Below the pieces are notes generated by a model. The model was not told where the DNA came from, made no database searches, and worked only from the letters and a program-made list of their open reading frames with translations. 64,000 bases of DNA from Symsagittifera roscoffensis (taxonomy: Eukaryota; Xenacoelomorpha; Acoela; Convolutidae), in assembly GCF_963678635.1 (NCBI RefSeq), contig NC_087062.1:78121200-78185199 (forward strand). The letters are read 5' to 3'. The position numbers and the translations under genes are program-made. Of the stretch, positions 47,151 to 57,353 are shown piece after piece (the stretch's first letter is position 1; every line of letters starts with the position of its first letter).

Positions 47151-50100
47151 CTGAAAAATAACGGTTTGCTTTGTTTTTAAAATGAACTCCAATTTCTGCC
47201 TAAATTGCTTTGAAAAGAAAACTTCGAAAGGCTTATGAAATCAAGTTAAGAATCGAAATTGAAAACTTCCAAATGACTCTTAAAAACGTGAGCTAAAACG
47301 CATAATAGTGATTGTTTTTATGTTTTCATCTTCAAAGATAGTGCGACAATTCGTAACGCGACAATTTGTAACAAGCGACAACTCGTAAAAAGGCATTAGC
47401 AAGTTGAATACGCTTACTCCACTTCGCTTAAGTCCGGCACAAGCTGTGGATCAACCGTACAACTTCTCCGTACAACTTCCCCATAATTTTTTAGTCTATT
47501 AAAATCTGATGCATAACAAAGCATTCGGAAAAATTGATATTTTTTTGACAAAAAAGAAGAAAAAATATTTTTGTGCAACTTTTGCATTGATATACAAAGT
47601 CGAAGCATCGCAGAAAGCATCATAGCATTGATATACAAGGTAAATGCTTCAAAATCACTCGGCGAAATCATTTGATCTAATTGATAAAAAAAAGTAATCG
47701 ATACAAAATTATGATTAATATTTTAGGTTATTCTTCCGACTTTCGATACGAAAGTAACGGAATATTTGTGCTCGGGGTGGGTTTTTTTTCTTCAGACAAA
47801 TTTCGACTTTTTAACTAGCCCTTTTTGACGGACTTTTTTATATCATTCAAAAGCTATTGTTGTCCTTAGCTAAAATTTGAAAAGATAATTCACCTGTGAC
47901 CATTTTTCGTAGAGTTATGGGGGTTTAAGGATTGCCATTTTGCCCAATTTGGAACAATTAACGCGCGATACAATTCGCGCTATTAACGCGTAAGCGGAGA
48001 GTTAATCCGTCTTAGAAATCGTTCCAAATTGGTTCAAGAAAGCTTATATGCCATAATTGGTATAATAATAGGAGCGAAATCTATCTTTTTGTACTTTATA
48101 TGGCGTGTGGGAGAATGATGTTCATAAATTTTTTTTTTTTATGATTTTAATTTTATTTTTGTTATTACTGCTCATGAAACCTCAAAAGGCAGTCGGAACA
48201 TCCAGGGATTCACCCTGATACGAGCAGTCTTGTTAACAATATGAAATAGCTGTTCCGTATAAACAATTTTCTCGAGTCGTATTTTCTGCGCGCTTATTTG
48301 AAATGAATATATTCATTTCAAACAAGCGCGCAGAAAAAACGAATCGAGAAAACTTTTTATGCAGAGTAGCTATTTCATACTGTTAACAAAACTGCTCGTA
48401 TCAGAGCGGAGCCCTGAATGTTCCGACTGTCTTTTAAGGTTTATGGAGCAGTAATAACTTTAAAAATTAATGTAAAAAATATAATGAAAATTTTTTTTTC
48501 TAAAATTTGAAATTTTTTAATGAAAATTATCCCCCACAAGCCATATAAAGTACAAAAAGATAGGTTTCGCTCCTTGTTACAAATCAGTTGCGGCAAATAA
48601 GGTACTTTCAACCTATTGGAACGATTTCTAAGACGGATTAAATCTCCGCTTACGCATTAATAGCGCGAAATATATAGCGCGTTAATTGTCAAAATTGGCC
48701 GAAATGGCAATAGTTAAACCCCCATAACTTTACGAAAAATGATCACAGGTGAAATAATTTTTCAAATTTAAGCTCAAGATAACAATACATTTTGAATGAG
48801 TTACAAAAAATCCGTCAAAATGGCTAGTTAAAAAGTTTAAGTTTGTCTGAAGAAAAAAACCCACCCCGAGCACAAATATTCCGTTACTTTTGTATCGAAA
48901 GTCGGAAAAATAACCTAAAATGTTAATATTAATTTTGTATCAATTATCTTCTTTGATAAAATAGCTCAATTTTATCCCCCTAAATTGATTTGTACTGTTG
49001 CTCCGCAATTTATGTTCAAATCATGACCCACAATTCGTTTTCAATAGATCCTTCAAATATAAGACATTTTCCAATGTAACTTAATTTGTACAGATAGCTA
49101 AAAAAGTTCGCAAAAAAAGTTCAACATTTTTAGTCGTTTTTTGGTGTGTCAAACTTCTAAGTATTACTTTTGAACCAACTCAGAACAAGAAACAGATTGA
49201 TTTTTTGTTAGACTACTGAAAGCAAAAGGCTGTAAAAGTACCCAGATAAAAACACAGGATGACAACTGTGAACAAGCAACGAAAAACTTTTCCTTGCACC
49301 ATTCGAAACCAATTTATTTTGATTTTAAGTTAAATTTACTCTTCCCCATCAAAAAAACCTAGAGAGTTTAGCTTAACTCCATTAAGTTCCAGTTTGTTTA
49401 ATGTGGTTGGTTTGTAATGCAGTAAACAAAAATTTTCCAGGAAGAACTCAAGCTTCAAATTTTGGATGTTGCCTCGAAATGTGAGGCGACAATACATAAC
49501 AGGCGACAGTTCAAAATCAACCGTACAGTCGCTACCCCCCTCCCTCCCCTTAAATGACCTACCGTAGAATTTCCTCCCCAAAAATGTATTAGTTCTGAAA
49601 TTTAATTCCGCATAAAATACAGAAGAGGAAAATCCATGGGTCACTTAGGGAGAGACTTTACGGTTGATCCAGAATTGTCCACTTATCGATGAACCATCCA
49701 AATATTGAAGCTTGAGTTCTCCTTGGAAAATCTTGCAGTACAAACCAGTGCAGTACAAACCAACCACATTAAACAAATTGAAAATAACGGACTCGTAATA
49801 CTAAACTCTCTAGACGCTTTTAAAGCCTTTTGCTTTCAGCATCCTAACGATAAATCAATCCGCCTCTAGTTCTGAGATGGTTCAAGAGCAATATATGGGA
49901 GTTTGACATATCAAATAAAACGACAAAACTGCTGAACCTTTTTTGCGAAACCCATCTATCCAAACTTTTTCCAGCTGTCCGTAGAAATTAATTTGCATTG
50001 GGGAATGCCTTATACTTGAAGGATTTATTGAAAATTACATTTATGTCGACCTATTACTATTTAGATTGATCAGTCAGAATTTTGATTGGTTGGATATTAT

Positions 50101-53100
50101 CTGCCATTTGGCCCTTCCAAAAATCGGGCCCCAATATATGTTACCTGTGTGAAGTGTCCAGTTACTTTGGGAGCTGTGCTCTGTTTGGCACAGGTTCTGT
50201 ATTCAGACGCGCTGTACTGGTAGCCCTCAATCTCGTCAAACCAGCCCTCCACTCCCAGAATAGCGTTCTCCGGAGCCTATAATAAAATCTAATTAATACA
50301 TGCATTACCCTCTTTTCTCCCCCTCTCCACCAAATTACTCTATTAAATTCACTCGTGCAGTGTTATCAGAGTTATCCAAAATAGCAATAGCCATAGTTAA
50401 TTTTGTCGCTTTGATCGTGCGAGTAAAATTAAGGATTGTCGGTTTTTGCGAACTGAAATGGCAAGCTTTGTAGTACTGCTAGGGATTCGGTGGATGATGT
50501 TTTAACCGGTAGAACTCGCCTGGTCTTCCGTTATCTTGGTCGCTGATCGACTGGCTAAATTTTCTCCCACGTAGACGAAACCTCCGAGTGACCTCCTGTC
50601 TCCCGTACTGCTGTGTCCCAAGCCACACTTTTTGGTTTCCTTAAGAATTTCAAGCAGATTCATTAAAAAATCACGAGACTAATGAACGGTATAGGAGTAA
50701 ACGGTGAGTTTCTGTTTAACCCTTTTTAAGAACTAAACGCCTATGGCATTTAAAATTTTCTCGCGTTTGGAAGTTTTCCTATACTCAAGCAATCAGGCGT
50801 TTTAAGGCAAACGTGTTTTTTCGAAAAAAAAAAGACTGAAGCTTAGAAAATCAGTCTGTTCAACATTTAAAAAAGGTCGACAAAAATTGAAAGTAGCTAA
50901 AGTTCTGAAATATACCATACGCGAAGCAACTCACTCCTTTCTATATATTGATAAAGCATCAATTCCAGCCTGCGTTTGTGCCCATAAAACTTGCAAAAAT
51001 TTCAATTTCATAAATTTGCGTTGCAATAATTTTTTGTTTAAGCTATTATTATAATAATTTATGACAAAATTTAATTTAAGAACCAAAAAAAAAACGTTCT
51101 TGAATGCGCGTTAGCGTTCACACGTAGCGTTCAAATTAAGTATATCTTGAAAATGATCTATCTGCTTGATTAATGTGTTCATGCCTTGAGAGTGGCAGTC
51201 CATGCTTTGGAGAATGAGGCCAATTGGGCATTCCACTGGAGAGGGGGGAGGGCAGCCGCTTCTCTGAACTTGTTGTGATGACACTGCACGGTCATGGCAA
51301 ACAAGTCGTCCTCTTTCAGCGACCCATCCGAGTTCTCCATTCTTTACCGGAACAACAATAGGGTTCTGATTACAGTAATGAAAACATATGTCGAAAAGCA
51401 TAACAAAAATGTGGCTTTTTTCAGAGTTTGGGCATTTAATTGATTTTGTCGTTGTATTTGGAATAGAAGAATAGCTGGAATGAAAATCAATAACGAAAAA
51501 CAAGCACCATTCGAAACCAATTTATTTTGATTTGATGATTTAAAAAAAAAAAAAAAAAAAAAATGGTTAACTTGCTGTGAAAAGCTTTAAAAAAAAATGG
51601 GTCAACCGTACAATTTCCCCCAAATTGATTTAGAGGGGAGAAAATATGGACTTTTCAGGAAATCACTTTGAGTATTCCTTAGCTTTATAGAAAAATAACA
51701 GGTTATTTAGAGAAAAATGATTTAAAATACGTTAGTTTAGGTCATTAACCATTCAAATTTGACAAATCAAATCTTATGTGTCAAATCTTTGTTCGAAATG
51801 CATACATTATACAGAAATAATTAGAGGGGAAATTCTACGGTTGGTCACTTAGGGAAGGAGATTGTATGGTTGATCCAAAAATTATCTTGTTTGTTTCAGA
51901 CCCTCGGCCATTTTTGATTAAAATGTGTGATAATTTGATTCTTTCAAGGAACCAATGCGGCAATTGAGCTTCAATTCAATATCTGCCGTTAACATAGTTT
52001 ATATTTCAACTAAGGGAGTCGAGAAGTTTTTTGAGAATGAAAGATGTTTTTTTTGTTATTTTGATTGCCCGAAACTCTCCAAAAAATAAGACTACTCGTA
52101 TCTGGGTAAAAATCTGAATTTTCTACTCTTCTTTAACGTGTAATTGTTTTTGATTTACAAACTGGGATATTTTTTGAAATAAATGTTTTTTTTTAAAAAT
52201 GTCTTTCAGATTTTGTTTGAAAATATTCTTCCCTCAGGTTATGTTAAGTCAGAATTAATGTATTTAGCCTAACATTCTTATGACTTAAAATCATTTTTGG
52301 ATTGATTTCTTCGCCGGATGAAAAAAAAAGTTTATGCGTATTATAAAAAAAAACATTGAAAACTTTGATTTTTTGACACACATTATCAGAAATTTTTGTT
52401 AGTAATTGTTCCGATTTTCGAAAGAAAACAAAATTTTTTTTCATGTTAGGTGTGGTTTTTTATCGAATGATTTTTCGGCGATTGAAATAATAGTTTTTAA
52501 CAAGACGTTTTTATGCCCCATTGATGATATCGACTCCCTGAAATCAAAGTTAAAAAAGATATTTTTTACGTTTTGGAAGTTTGAAAATTGACAAATGGGG
52601 CGCTCTCTGGACTGTTTTAAGCGCAATTTGAAGATTATATATAATCCTGAAAACATAACGCGAATTGTTTTTATGCGTGGCGGTTTGTCCAGCACAACAA
52701 AAGTGTTTTAAATTGAACTGAGGCTAGCTAGAATGGAATCGGTCGCATTAATTCACTCGAAGTTTGATTTTGTTCAACATTTTTAATTGGACCAAGTTAT
52801 CGTCCTCCCCCCTTTTTTTAACCTGGTTCTAAGTGGGAGTTTTTAGACCAATCAGAATTGAGCTTTTCACACGCAGTGCTTAGCAAATTTAAATTATACT
52901 GAACGCTTGGGTGGAGGATCTTAACTTCATCTTAACTTTTTCAACATTCTTTCGCCAAAATTCTATTCGATACGGATTAAGAGGCAGTCAGAACATTCAG
53001 GATTTTGCGAGCAGTCAAAACTGCGCGTTAATTAGTTAGTTATTCAAAGTTGGCCAAAGTGACAATTTTTGAGTTTCCTTAAAGTAATGAAAAATGACAG

Positions 53101-53723
53101 AAAAAAAAGTATTGTTCAATTTGAGCCTTCAATACTTTTTATGTTGTACAAAAGTTTTGTCAAGTATTTCCTGTTAAAACCTCACCGAGTCGCATAAAAA
53201 GCTTTTGTTTAAGTTCAGCAGTTTAATACATTAGAAGGACGATCGCTGAAATTCAGTCTGACAAAAAACTGAAATATTTTAAAAAGCCATTTTAAAACAA
53301 AATTTCGGAAAACGTATCACGACTGAAACTTTTAAACTATGATAGCACAATAGAAGAACTACAAAACACTTTTGAGTTACCCAGAGATACGCACCCTCTT
53401 TTGTACATTTGCCGGCGTTGCGAAAGTGGATGCCAAAATAAGGTCTTTAAAATGTTTCGAGAGATCTCAAGAAGTCAATATAGTCGAGCTTCAAAAAATT
53501 TGACGTTTAAAAAAACAATTAAAAATCCACAATCTAGAAAACCCTAGATTCAACCCAAGGCCATAAATGCATCTCAAATTTAGATAGGGTTAACTCACCT
53601 TTGAAATTTTCCTTGCTTTAGTTTTGTGCCGAGCGAGGAACAAGCAGCGGTACTCCAATTATACACAGAATCAATAGAAATCAAACTATTACATATAAAA
53701 AACACGGCCAAAATTAAATTCAT
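46932..53723 (-). CDS. CAP2: secreted CAP-domain protein, five exons with two GC-AG introns
   Basis: Join 53723-53599, 51341-51185, 50639-50520, 50276-50145 and 47150-46932 on the minus strand. Intron phases are 2, 0, 0, 0. Introns 1 and 4 are GT-AG; introns 2 and 3 start with GC (AAG|GCATGA and CAG|GCGAGT). The join gives about 250 open codons: a signal peptide (NLILAVFFICNSLI), then a CAP domain with CHHNKFREAAAL, CGLGHSS, FVYVGENLA, GVEGWFDEIEGY, GHFTQVMWQQTTDVGCDYA and VVSCNYGPGGN. All four tetrad positions appear present (His, Glu, Glu, His), unlike CAP1. It is expected to be extracellular. Function beyond the CAP fold is unknown. The GC donors are inferred because no in-phase GT exists at those junctions. 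Confidence 0.85.
47440..47475. repeat. fragment of the GGTCAACCGTACA family
   Basis: TGGATCAACCGTACAACTTC, matching the end of the element at 51596. Just before it, GCGACAA units recur three times (47343, 47360, 47376). Confidence 0.5.
47732..48234 (+). mobile_element. R1 repeat, left arm of the palindrome
   Basis: TTCCGACTTTCGATACGAAA to GAGCAGTCTTGTT. Confidence 0.88.
48385..48906 (-). mobile_element. R1 repeat, right arm of the palindrome
   Basis: AACAAAACTGCTCGTATCAG to TATCGAAAGTCGG. Confidence 0.88.
49028..50043. repeat. 1.0-kb inverted repeat, not R1 (CAP2 intron 4)
   Basis: The left arm (about 49028-49533) and right arm (49655-50043) pair over many blocks: TTTTCAATAGATCCTTCAA/TTGAAGGATTTATTGAAAA, CTGAAAGCAAAAGGC/GCCTTTTGCTTTCAG, CTAGAGAGTTTAG/CTAAACTCTCTAG, GTTTAATGTGGTTGGTTTGT/ACAAACCAACCACATTAAAC and GAACTCAAGCTTCAA/TTGAAGCTTGAGTTC. 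The left arm has a ~115-base insertion (49240-49355). The right arm has a tandem doubling of TGCAGTACAAACC. The inner ends are the GGTCAACCGTACA-family sequence. Confidence 0.88.
50145..50276 (-). CDS. CAP2 exon 4
   Basis: Acceptor TTTATTATAG, donor CACAG|GTAACA; 44 codons. Encodes APENAILGVEGWFDEIEGYQ and ends TGHFTQ, with the second metal-site His. Matches the second half of CAP1 exon 3. Confidence 0.86.
50520..50639 (-). CDS. CAP2 exon 3
   Basis: Acceptor ATTCTTAAG before GAA ACC; 40 codons ending GAA GAC CAG, followed by GCGAGT. Encodes ETKKCGLGHSST and VYVGENLASRS. The next GT (in ACCGGTTAAA) would shift the frame of exon 4, whereas the GC donor keeps it. Confidence 0.82.
51185..51341 (-). 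CDS. CAP2 exon 2
   Basis: Acceptor CCGGTAAAG, one base plus 52 codons, ending ACT CTC AAG followed by GCATGA. Encodes MENSDGSLKEDDLFAMTVQ, CHHNKFREAAAL and PLQWNAQLASFSKAW. A TAA lies in frame six bases upstream of the first full codon, so the exon cannot extend left. Without the splice it stops at the TGA right after AAG GCA. Confidence 0.84.
51539..51563. repeat. A-rich homopolymer run
   Basis: An A run of about 22 follows AACCAATTTATTTTGATTT, a sequence shared with 49308-49326. Confidence 0.8.
51596..51880. mobile_element. GGTCAACCGTACA-ended inverted-repeat element
   Basis: Left end TGGGTCAACCGTACAATTTC and right end GATTGTATGGTTGATCCA form an imperfect inverted repeat; a second inner copy (GGGGAAATTCTACGGTTGG) lies at 51838-51856. 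The same ends flank the spacer of the 49028-50043 palindrome. No coding. Confidence 0.65.
51881..53598. other. CAP2 intron 1, mostly featureless
   Basis: Holds one decayed R1 fragment at about 52982-53170 (GGCAGTCAGAACATTCAGGA, then CTGCGCGTTAATTAG). No other repeat or coding segment recognised. Confidence 0.5.
53599..53723 (-). CDS. CAP2 exon 1 (signal peptide)
   Basis: ATG at 53723; 41 codons plus two bases; donor CAAAG|GTGAGT, a near-ideal donor in phase 2. Hydrophobic core LILAVFFICNSLI, then SVYNWSTAACSSLGTKLKQG. Confidence 0.86.
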
Positions 53724-54030
53724 TTTATTTTAAATGTTTACTACAAACCAGGGATGTCTCAAACTTCTTGTTGAGTGAGAAAAAAATGAAAAAATTTGAG
53801 TCTTCAATAAGTTTGCGAGTGAGAAACAGATTTGAATGTGGGTTTGTCAGCACGGCTGAACAAAACATCTGAAGCCTGTGGCAACTCGATTGTAGGTTAA
53901 AATGCTTAGTTGTTTTAAAAAAAAACGACTCTATTGTCACTAAAAAAACTTTTGTTATTCGTTATTTCAGTTTAATTTTTTATTGGACAAAAAAAAACAA
54001 CTGACGTCCGATACCTGAAAAATTGTAGAA

Positions 54031-54088
54031 ACTGGTTCATGAAATCATGATACTGGTCATGATACTGGTATTCATGATACTGGTTAAC
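54031..54088. repeat. short tandem repeat of CATGATACTGGT
   Basis: Three near-exact copies of a 12-13-base unit with ATT/TCATGATACTGGT variants. Confidence 0.8.
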
Positions 54089-54166
54089 TATCACGATTTT
54101 AAGCCGCCTTTATTTCAATCTGCAATTAGTGAAAACACAATTACCCCCTAAGAACAGATAAAAAAA

Positions 54167-54436
54167 TTGGGATCTTGTTAACTATTTCGCCCCCTATTTC
54201 AATTTTCAGAGATTTGGTGGCCTCAATTTTCATCCATTTAAAACTTTTTACGTGGGCATTATACAAAAAGCGAGTGATACAAATACGAACGCGCGAAAAT
54301 TAAAACCCACTTCATTGTTGACACTTTTGAAATGCATATTTTTTTACAGAAATGGTTGTCAAAAATAATACAAGCATAGGGGGTAAATAGTTAACAAGGT
54401 CCAAAAGGGGGGGGGGGATAGTTAACAAGATCCCAA
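54167..54436. mobile_element. MITE with TTGGGATCTTGTTAACTAT ends
   Basis: Left TTGGGATCTTGTTAACTAT and right ATAGTTAACAAGATCCCAA are perfect inverted repeats of 19 bases; C-rich (54185-54192) and G-rich (54408-54418) tracts lie just inside. A second inner copy of the right end (TAGTTAACAAGG) precedes it. 270 bp, no ORF. Confidence 0.82.
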
Positions 54437-55100
54437 AATTATTTAGAAATAAAACTTAAGTGCAGCCAAAATGGGACCGATTCGTTTAAAACAATCAATG
54501 AAATGCTTAAGTGATTTTCGGTTAAATAATTTTGGTAAGGAGGCAACTTTAGCCAAAATTATTTACCAAAAATACCAGGGAAATTTAATTGACGCCATTT
54601 TGAAAACTATACAAACAATTTGCACACCTAATTTTCCAAACTTATTCATTATGAAAAAACTTTGTTTCCTCGGCGAGCATTTATGAAGTAATTCTTCAAT
54701 TCAAATTATCTATTAGAAATAATCCTTATTGCAAGCCCAAGAACTACAGCAAACGCAAACTGCTCAAAATATCAAGTTAACAGATGAAGAAAAAATTGCA
54801 AAAGAAATTGCAAAAAAAGAGAGATTAGTGTACTTTTGAAAACCCATATTTTATCAAACTTGTTCTTGATATAACCAAATTGAGTAAAACCTAAAATTAT
54901 TTTCCCCCGGCCGATTTTCAACGATACTTACGGAAAAACTGTGCTCAATATGTTTTTCTGCTGAGAAATTCGGTCATCAACACGTACACAACATATTAAG
55001 CCAATAATTTAAAGCCATTTGAAAATCAAGATGTGCTGAGCTGAGCGTTAAAGATATACGCGTTTGAAAAAGGATAATTACTTCAAATTTGGATAGTTAT

Positions 55101-55501
55101 TGTTCCGAAGTTTTAAGTTTTTACCTGCCATTTTTGACGGAGCTTTTTCAAATCAGCCGAAAGACATTGTTTTCCTGAGCTCAATAATAAGAACATATTT
55201 CACCTGTGGCCATGTATCGTAAAGCTATGGGGATTTAAATATTGCCAATTTGGCCCATTTGGGATAATTAATTGGGATATAATTCCTGTTAATAACTCAT
55301 TTTTGATGTTTCAGTTACTCCAATTTGTGTCGAGTGAGGCACAAGTAGCAGTACTCAGATACATTTCTATATAAAATTGTACATAGACTTTGTTTTTTTT
55401 TTGAAATTTTTGAATTTTTTTCTTCAATTTTTTATGGAGAATATTGCACAAAATGCAGTCGGATCAGTACCGGCTTCACGCCGAAACAAGCAGTATTGTT
55501 G
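55101..55501 (+). mobile_element. R1 repeat with replaced middle
   Basis: The left part matches R1 (GTTCCGAAGTTT, TGCCATTTTTGACGGAG, ATTTCACCTGTGGCCATG, TGCCAATTTGGCCCATTT) to about 55300 and the right end is recognisable (GCAGTCGGATCAGTACCGG, CAAGCAGTATTGTT). The R1 middle from the CpG core to TATGGCG is absent and replaced by unrelated sequence, including the CAP-exon-like piece. Confidence 0.7.
55319..55354 (-). pseudogene. fragment resembling CAP2 exon 1
   Basis: The plus strand TTGTGTCGAGTGAGGCACAA, continuing GTAGCAGTACTC, matches the CAP2 exon 1 strand at 53633-53655 in 27 or 28 of 33 positions (TTGTGCCGAGCGAGGAACAA there). In the minus frame it reads STATCASLDT against STAACSSLGT of CAP2. 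It lies 1.6 kb upstream of CAP2 exon 1, within an R1 copy. Confidence 0.55.
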
Positions 55502-57055
55502 GTTATATCTCCTGTTTTACTTAAACGCGTATTTTATTTTAACGAAATACATTTTTATACTAGAAATTGTGACTGAAACTTTTGTATAAAGTTTGAAAAT
55601 TATTAATGCAAGGCATTAAGATTTTTAAAATAATTTTCTTCTTCACACAGCGTGAGCGTGGATAAAATCAAGATATATAGTTTAGAGGTAATCAAAAGGT
55701 TCTCATTTGTTAATTAATTTTCCAAGAAAATTTTTTCTCAGAAACTTGTTATCGACGTTATAGAGAAGTATAAAGGTTTCGGGCTTGTCACGAGGCTTTT
55801 TAACATATCTTTAAATCACATGTCTCCTATTTAAAACAGAAATTACGTTTAACTGTTCTTTTGAAATGTGAGTCTACCTACTAGAAAATACTGGTTATAT
55901 AAAAAAAATGAGGCTAAGTAACATGACAAAACGCAGTTTGGAGTTAGTACAGCTAAAAATAAATTTTCGAATGAATTTTTTTTTGGATCAAATTTTCATC
56001 AACAATTTTTTGCTCTCCAAAAAATGCCAGTGTTTCTTCATCAAAAAGGCGTGCAATTTCCTGTGCATTGCTCATTTTTTATTTTGGTCGGAGCTCCAAG
56101 AGTTGCTCCAGTTGATATTATAATTTGTTGAAGCTTCATCTACCTCTAACTATTCGATTAAAACAAAGCATGCACTAGTTTTTCGAGAAAAGCGTACAAA
56201 ATATCGTAAATTGACAGAAACACATTGACAGAAATACTTGAAAAAAGAGCTAAGGATCTAATAAAAAATTCTTTTTGCCAGAGCTGATTTTTCGGACAAA
56301 ATTTCTCTTCCAAAATTGCTTGATGATTCGCATATGCAAAATTTGTCAAGAAATGTAAAACGTCAAGCGACAGTGTAAAAACGCAAAAATTGAACTACTC
56401 AAAATTAATTCCGATACAGCATAGAGATGTAGAGCAGTATTTAATTCTTTCACCAGTAGCTCGAGGCAATTCCAAACACAGTGCGTTAGATCGAAATTTT
56501 CTTTAGTTAGTTATTTTGCGTGATAACCATTCTTAAAAAGCATTTTTTTGAGACTGCTAGTATAATAGCTAAGTTATGAACAATCAACTTTTTCAAGCTT
56601 ATACCCGGTTCTTTTCGCAGAGTTTCTGAGATATGTAGAGATTCGCTTTTCAAGACACTTCCCATTTGGGCGTTGAGTAATATAAGTAAATGTTGTTAAG
56701 ATACTGAAAACGATATCAAATTAATTGAAAAGTTAGAAAATGAAGTTAAGCCTGAAGTTGGAGTAGAATCTACAAAACTACAAACACGTTTGACTGTACT
56801 TCAATTTTTTGCGTACACTCTTTTTAATGCGCTAAGTGAAACAATTCGTAGCTGAGAGAAAAAATGACAGCTTGCCTAAACTGACTCCTCGGTGCATTGT
56901 CAACAAAAAACAAGTTTTTTTTCTGCATCGTTACCGGAATTAGGATCTTTCTTAAACGACCATTTCAATGCATCATTAACCAGGGCCTGTAAGAAGCAAT
57001 AATTGGTTTACTAAAAAAAAACTCAATTTCGCTATAGCCCCATGGATTTTGTTAT
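55502..57055. other. no gene seen
   Basis: AT-rich, short unconvincing ORFs, no repeat recognised. Confidence 0.5.
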
Positions 57056-57222
57056 TTATTCTTTCATGACGTCTAAGCTGACCGTGGCCTTAGTGTTCCA
57101 TCCATCGGAAGCAACGGTTACAGACAACTTCCCGAGAAACTCCAAGGAGTTTTTCACAGTTTCGTGAAACTCTTTATTCTCCTCACGTGGCTGCAATAAT
57201 TTGCTGGCGTACACCAACCTCC
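57056..57222 (-). CDS. terminal exon of an unidentified gene
   Basis: An open minus-strand frame reads RLVYASKLLQPREENKEFHE, then LEFLGKLSVTV and DGWNTKATVSLDVMKE, ending in TAA at 57056. The stop overlaps AATAAA (GAATAAATAAC), a possible polyadenylation signal. A plausible acceptor (GCAAGTTTAG) sits just left of the frame start; the frame itself runs about 15 bases further before a stop. GC content is well above the flanks, typical of exons here. I do not recognise the family, and upstream exons would lie at higher coordinates. Confidence 0.45.
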
Positions 57223-57353
57223 TAAACTTGCGGTTTTAGCCCCCCTTCCACCTCCTTAAACTCCTTATCCCCCTTTCCTGTTAAACTATGAAATTACACG
57301 CTCTCTTGCCTAACTCAAATTTTTCCGCTTGAAATTGCCACGTTCTGTCGACG

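Larger units (their letters stand above)
47677..48960. repeat. 1.28-kb inverted repeat containing two R1 copies (CAP2 intron 4)
   Basis: The centre is a perfect 26-base palindrome at 48298-48323 (TGAAATGAATATATTCATTTC within it). Each arm contains an R1 copy, plus about 75 bases of non-R1 sequence on the inner side and about 55 on the outer side (ATTTTAGGTTATT and AATAACCTAAAAT). Arms differ by scattered substitutions and small indels. Confidence 0.88.

Noticed and set aside
15400-48906. R1 copies as a CRISPR-like repeat/spacer system
   Set aside because: Repeats are about 530 bp, dispersed, in both orientations, in a eukaryotic intron-rich context.
51111-51503. 130-codon minus ORF overlapping CAP2 exon 2
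   Set aside because: It uses a different frame; the CAP helix CHHNKFR is in another frame with proper splice sites.
54471-54686. 71-codon plus ORF just right of the 54167 MITE
   Set aside because: No domain, signal or paralogue; composition is like surrounding intergenic DNA.
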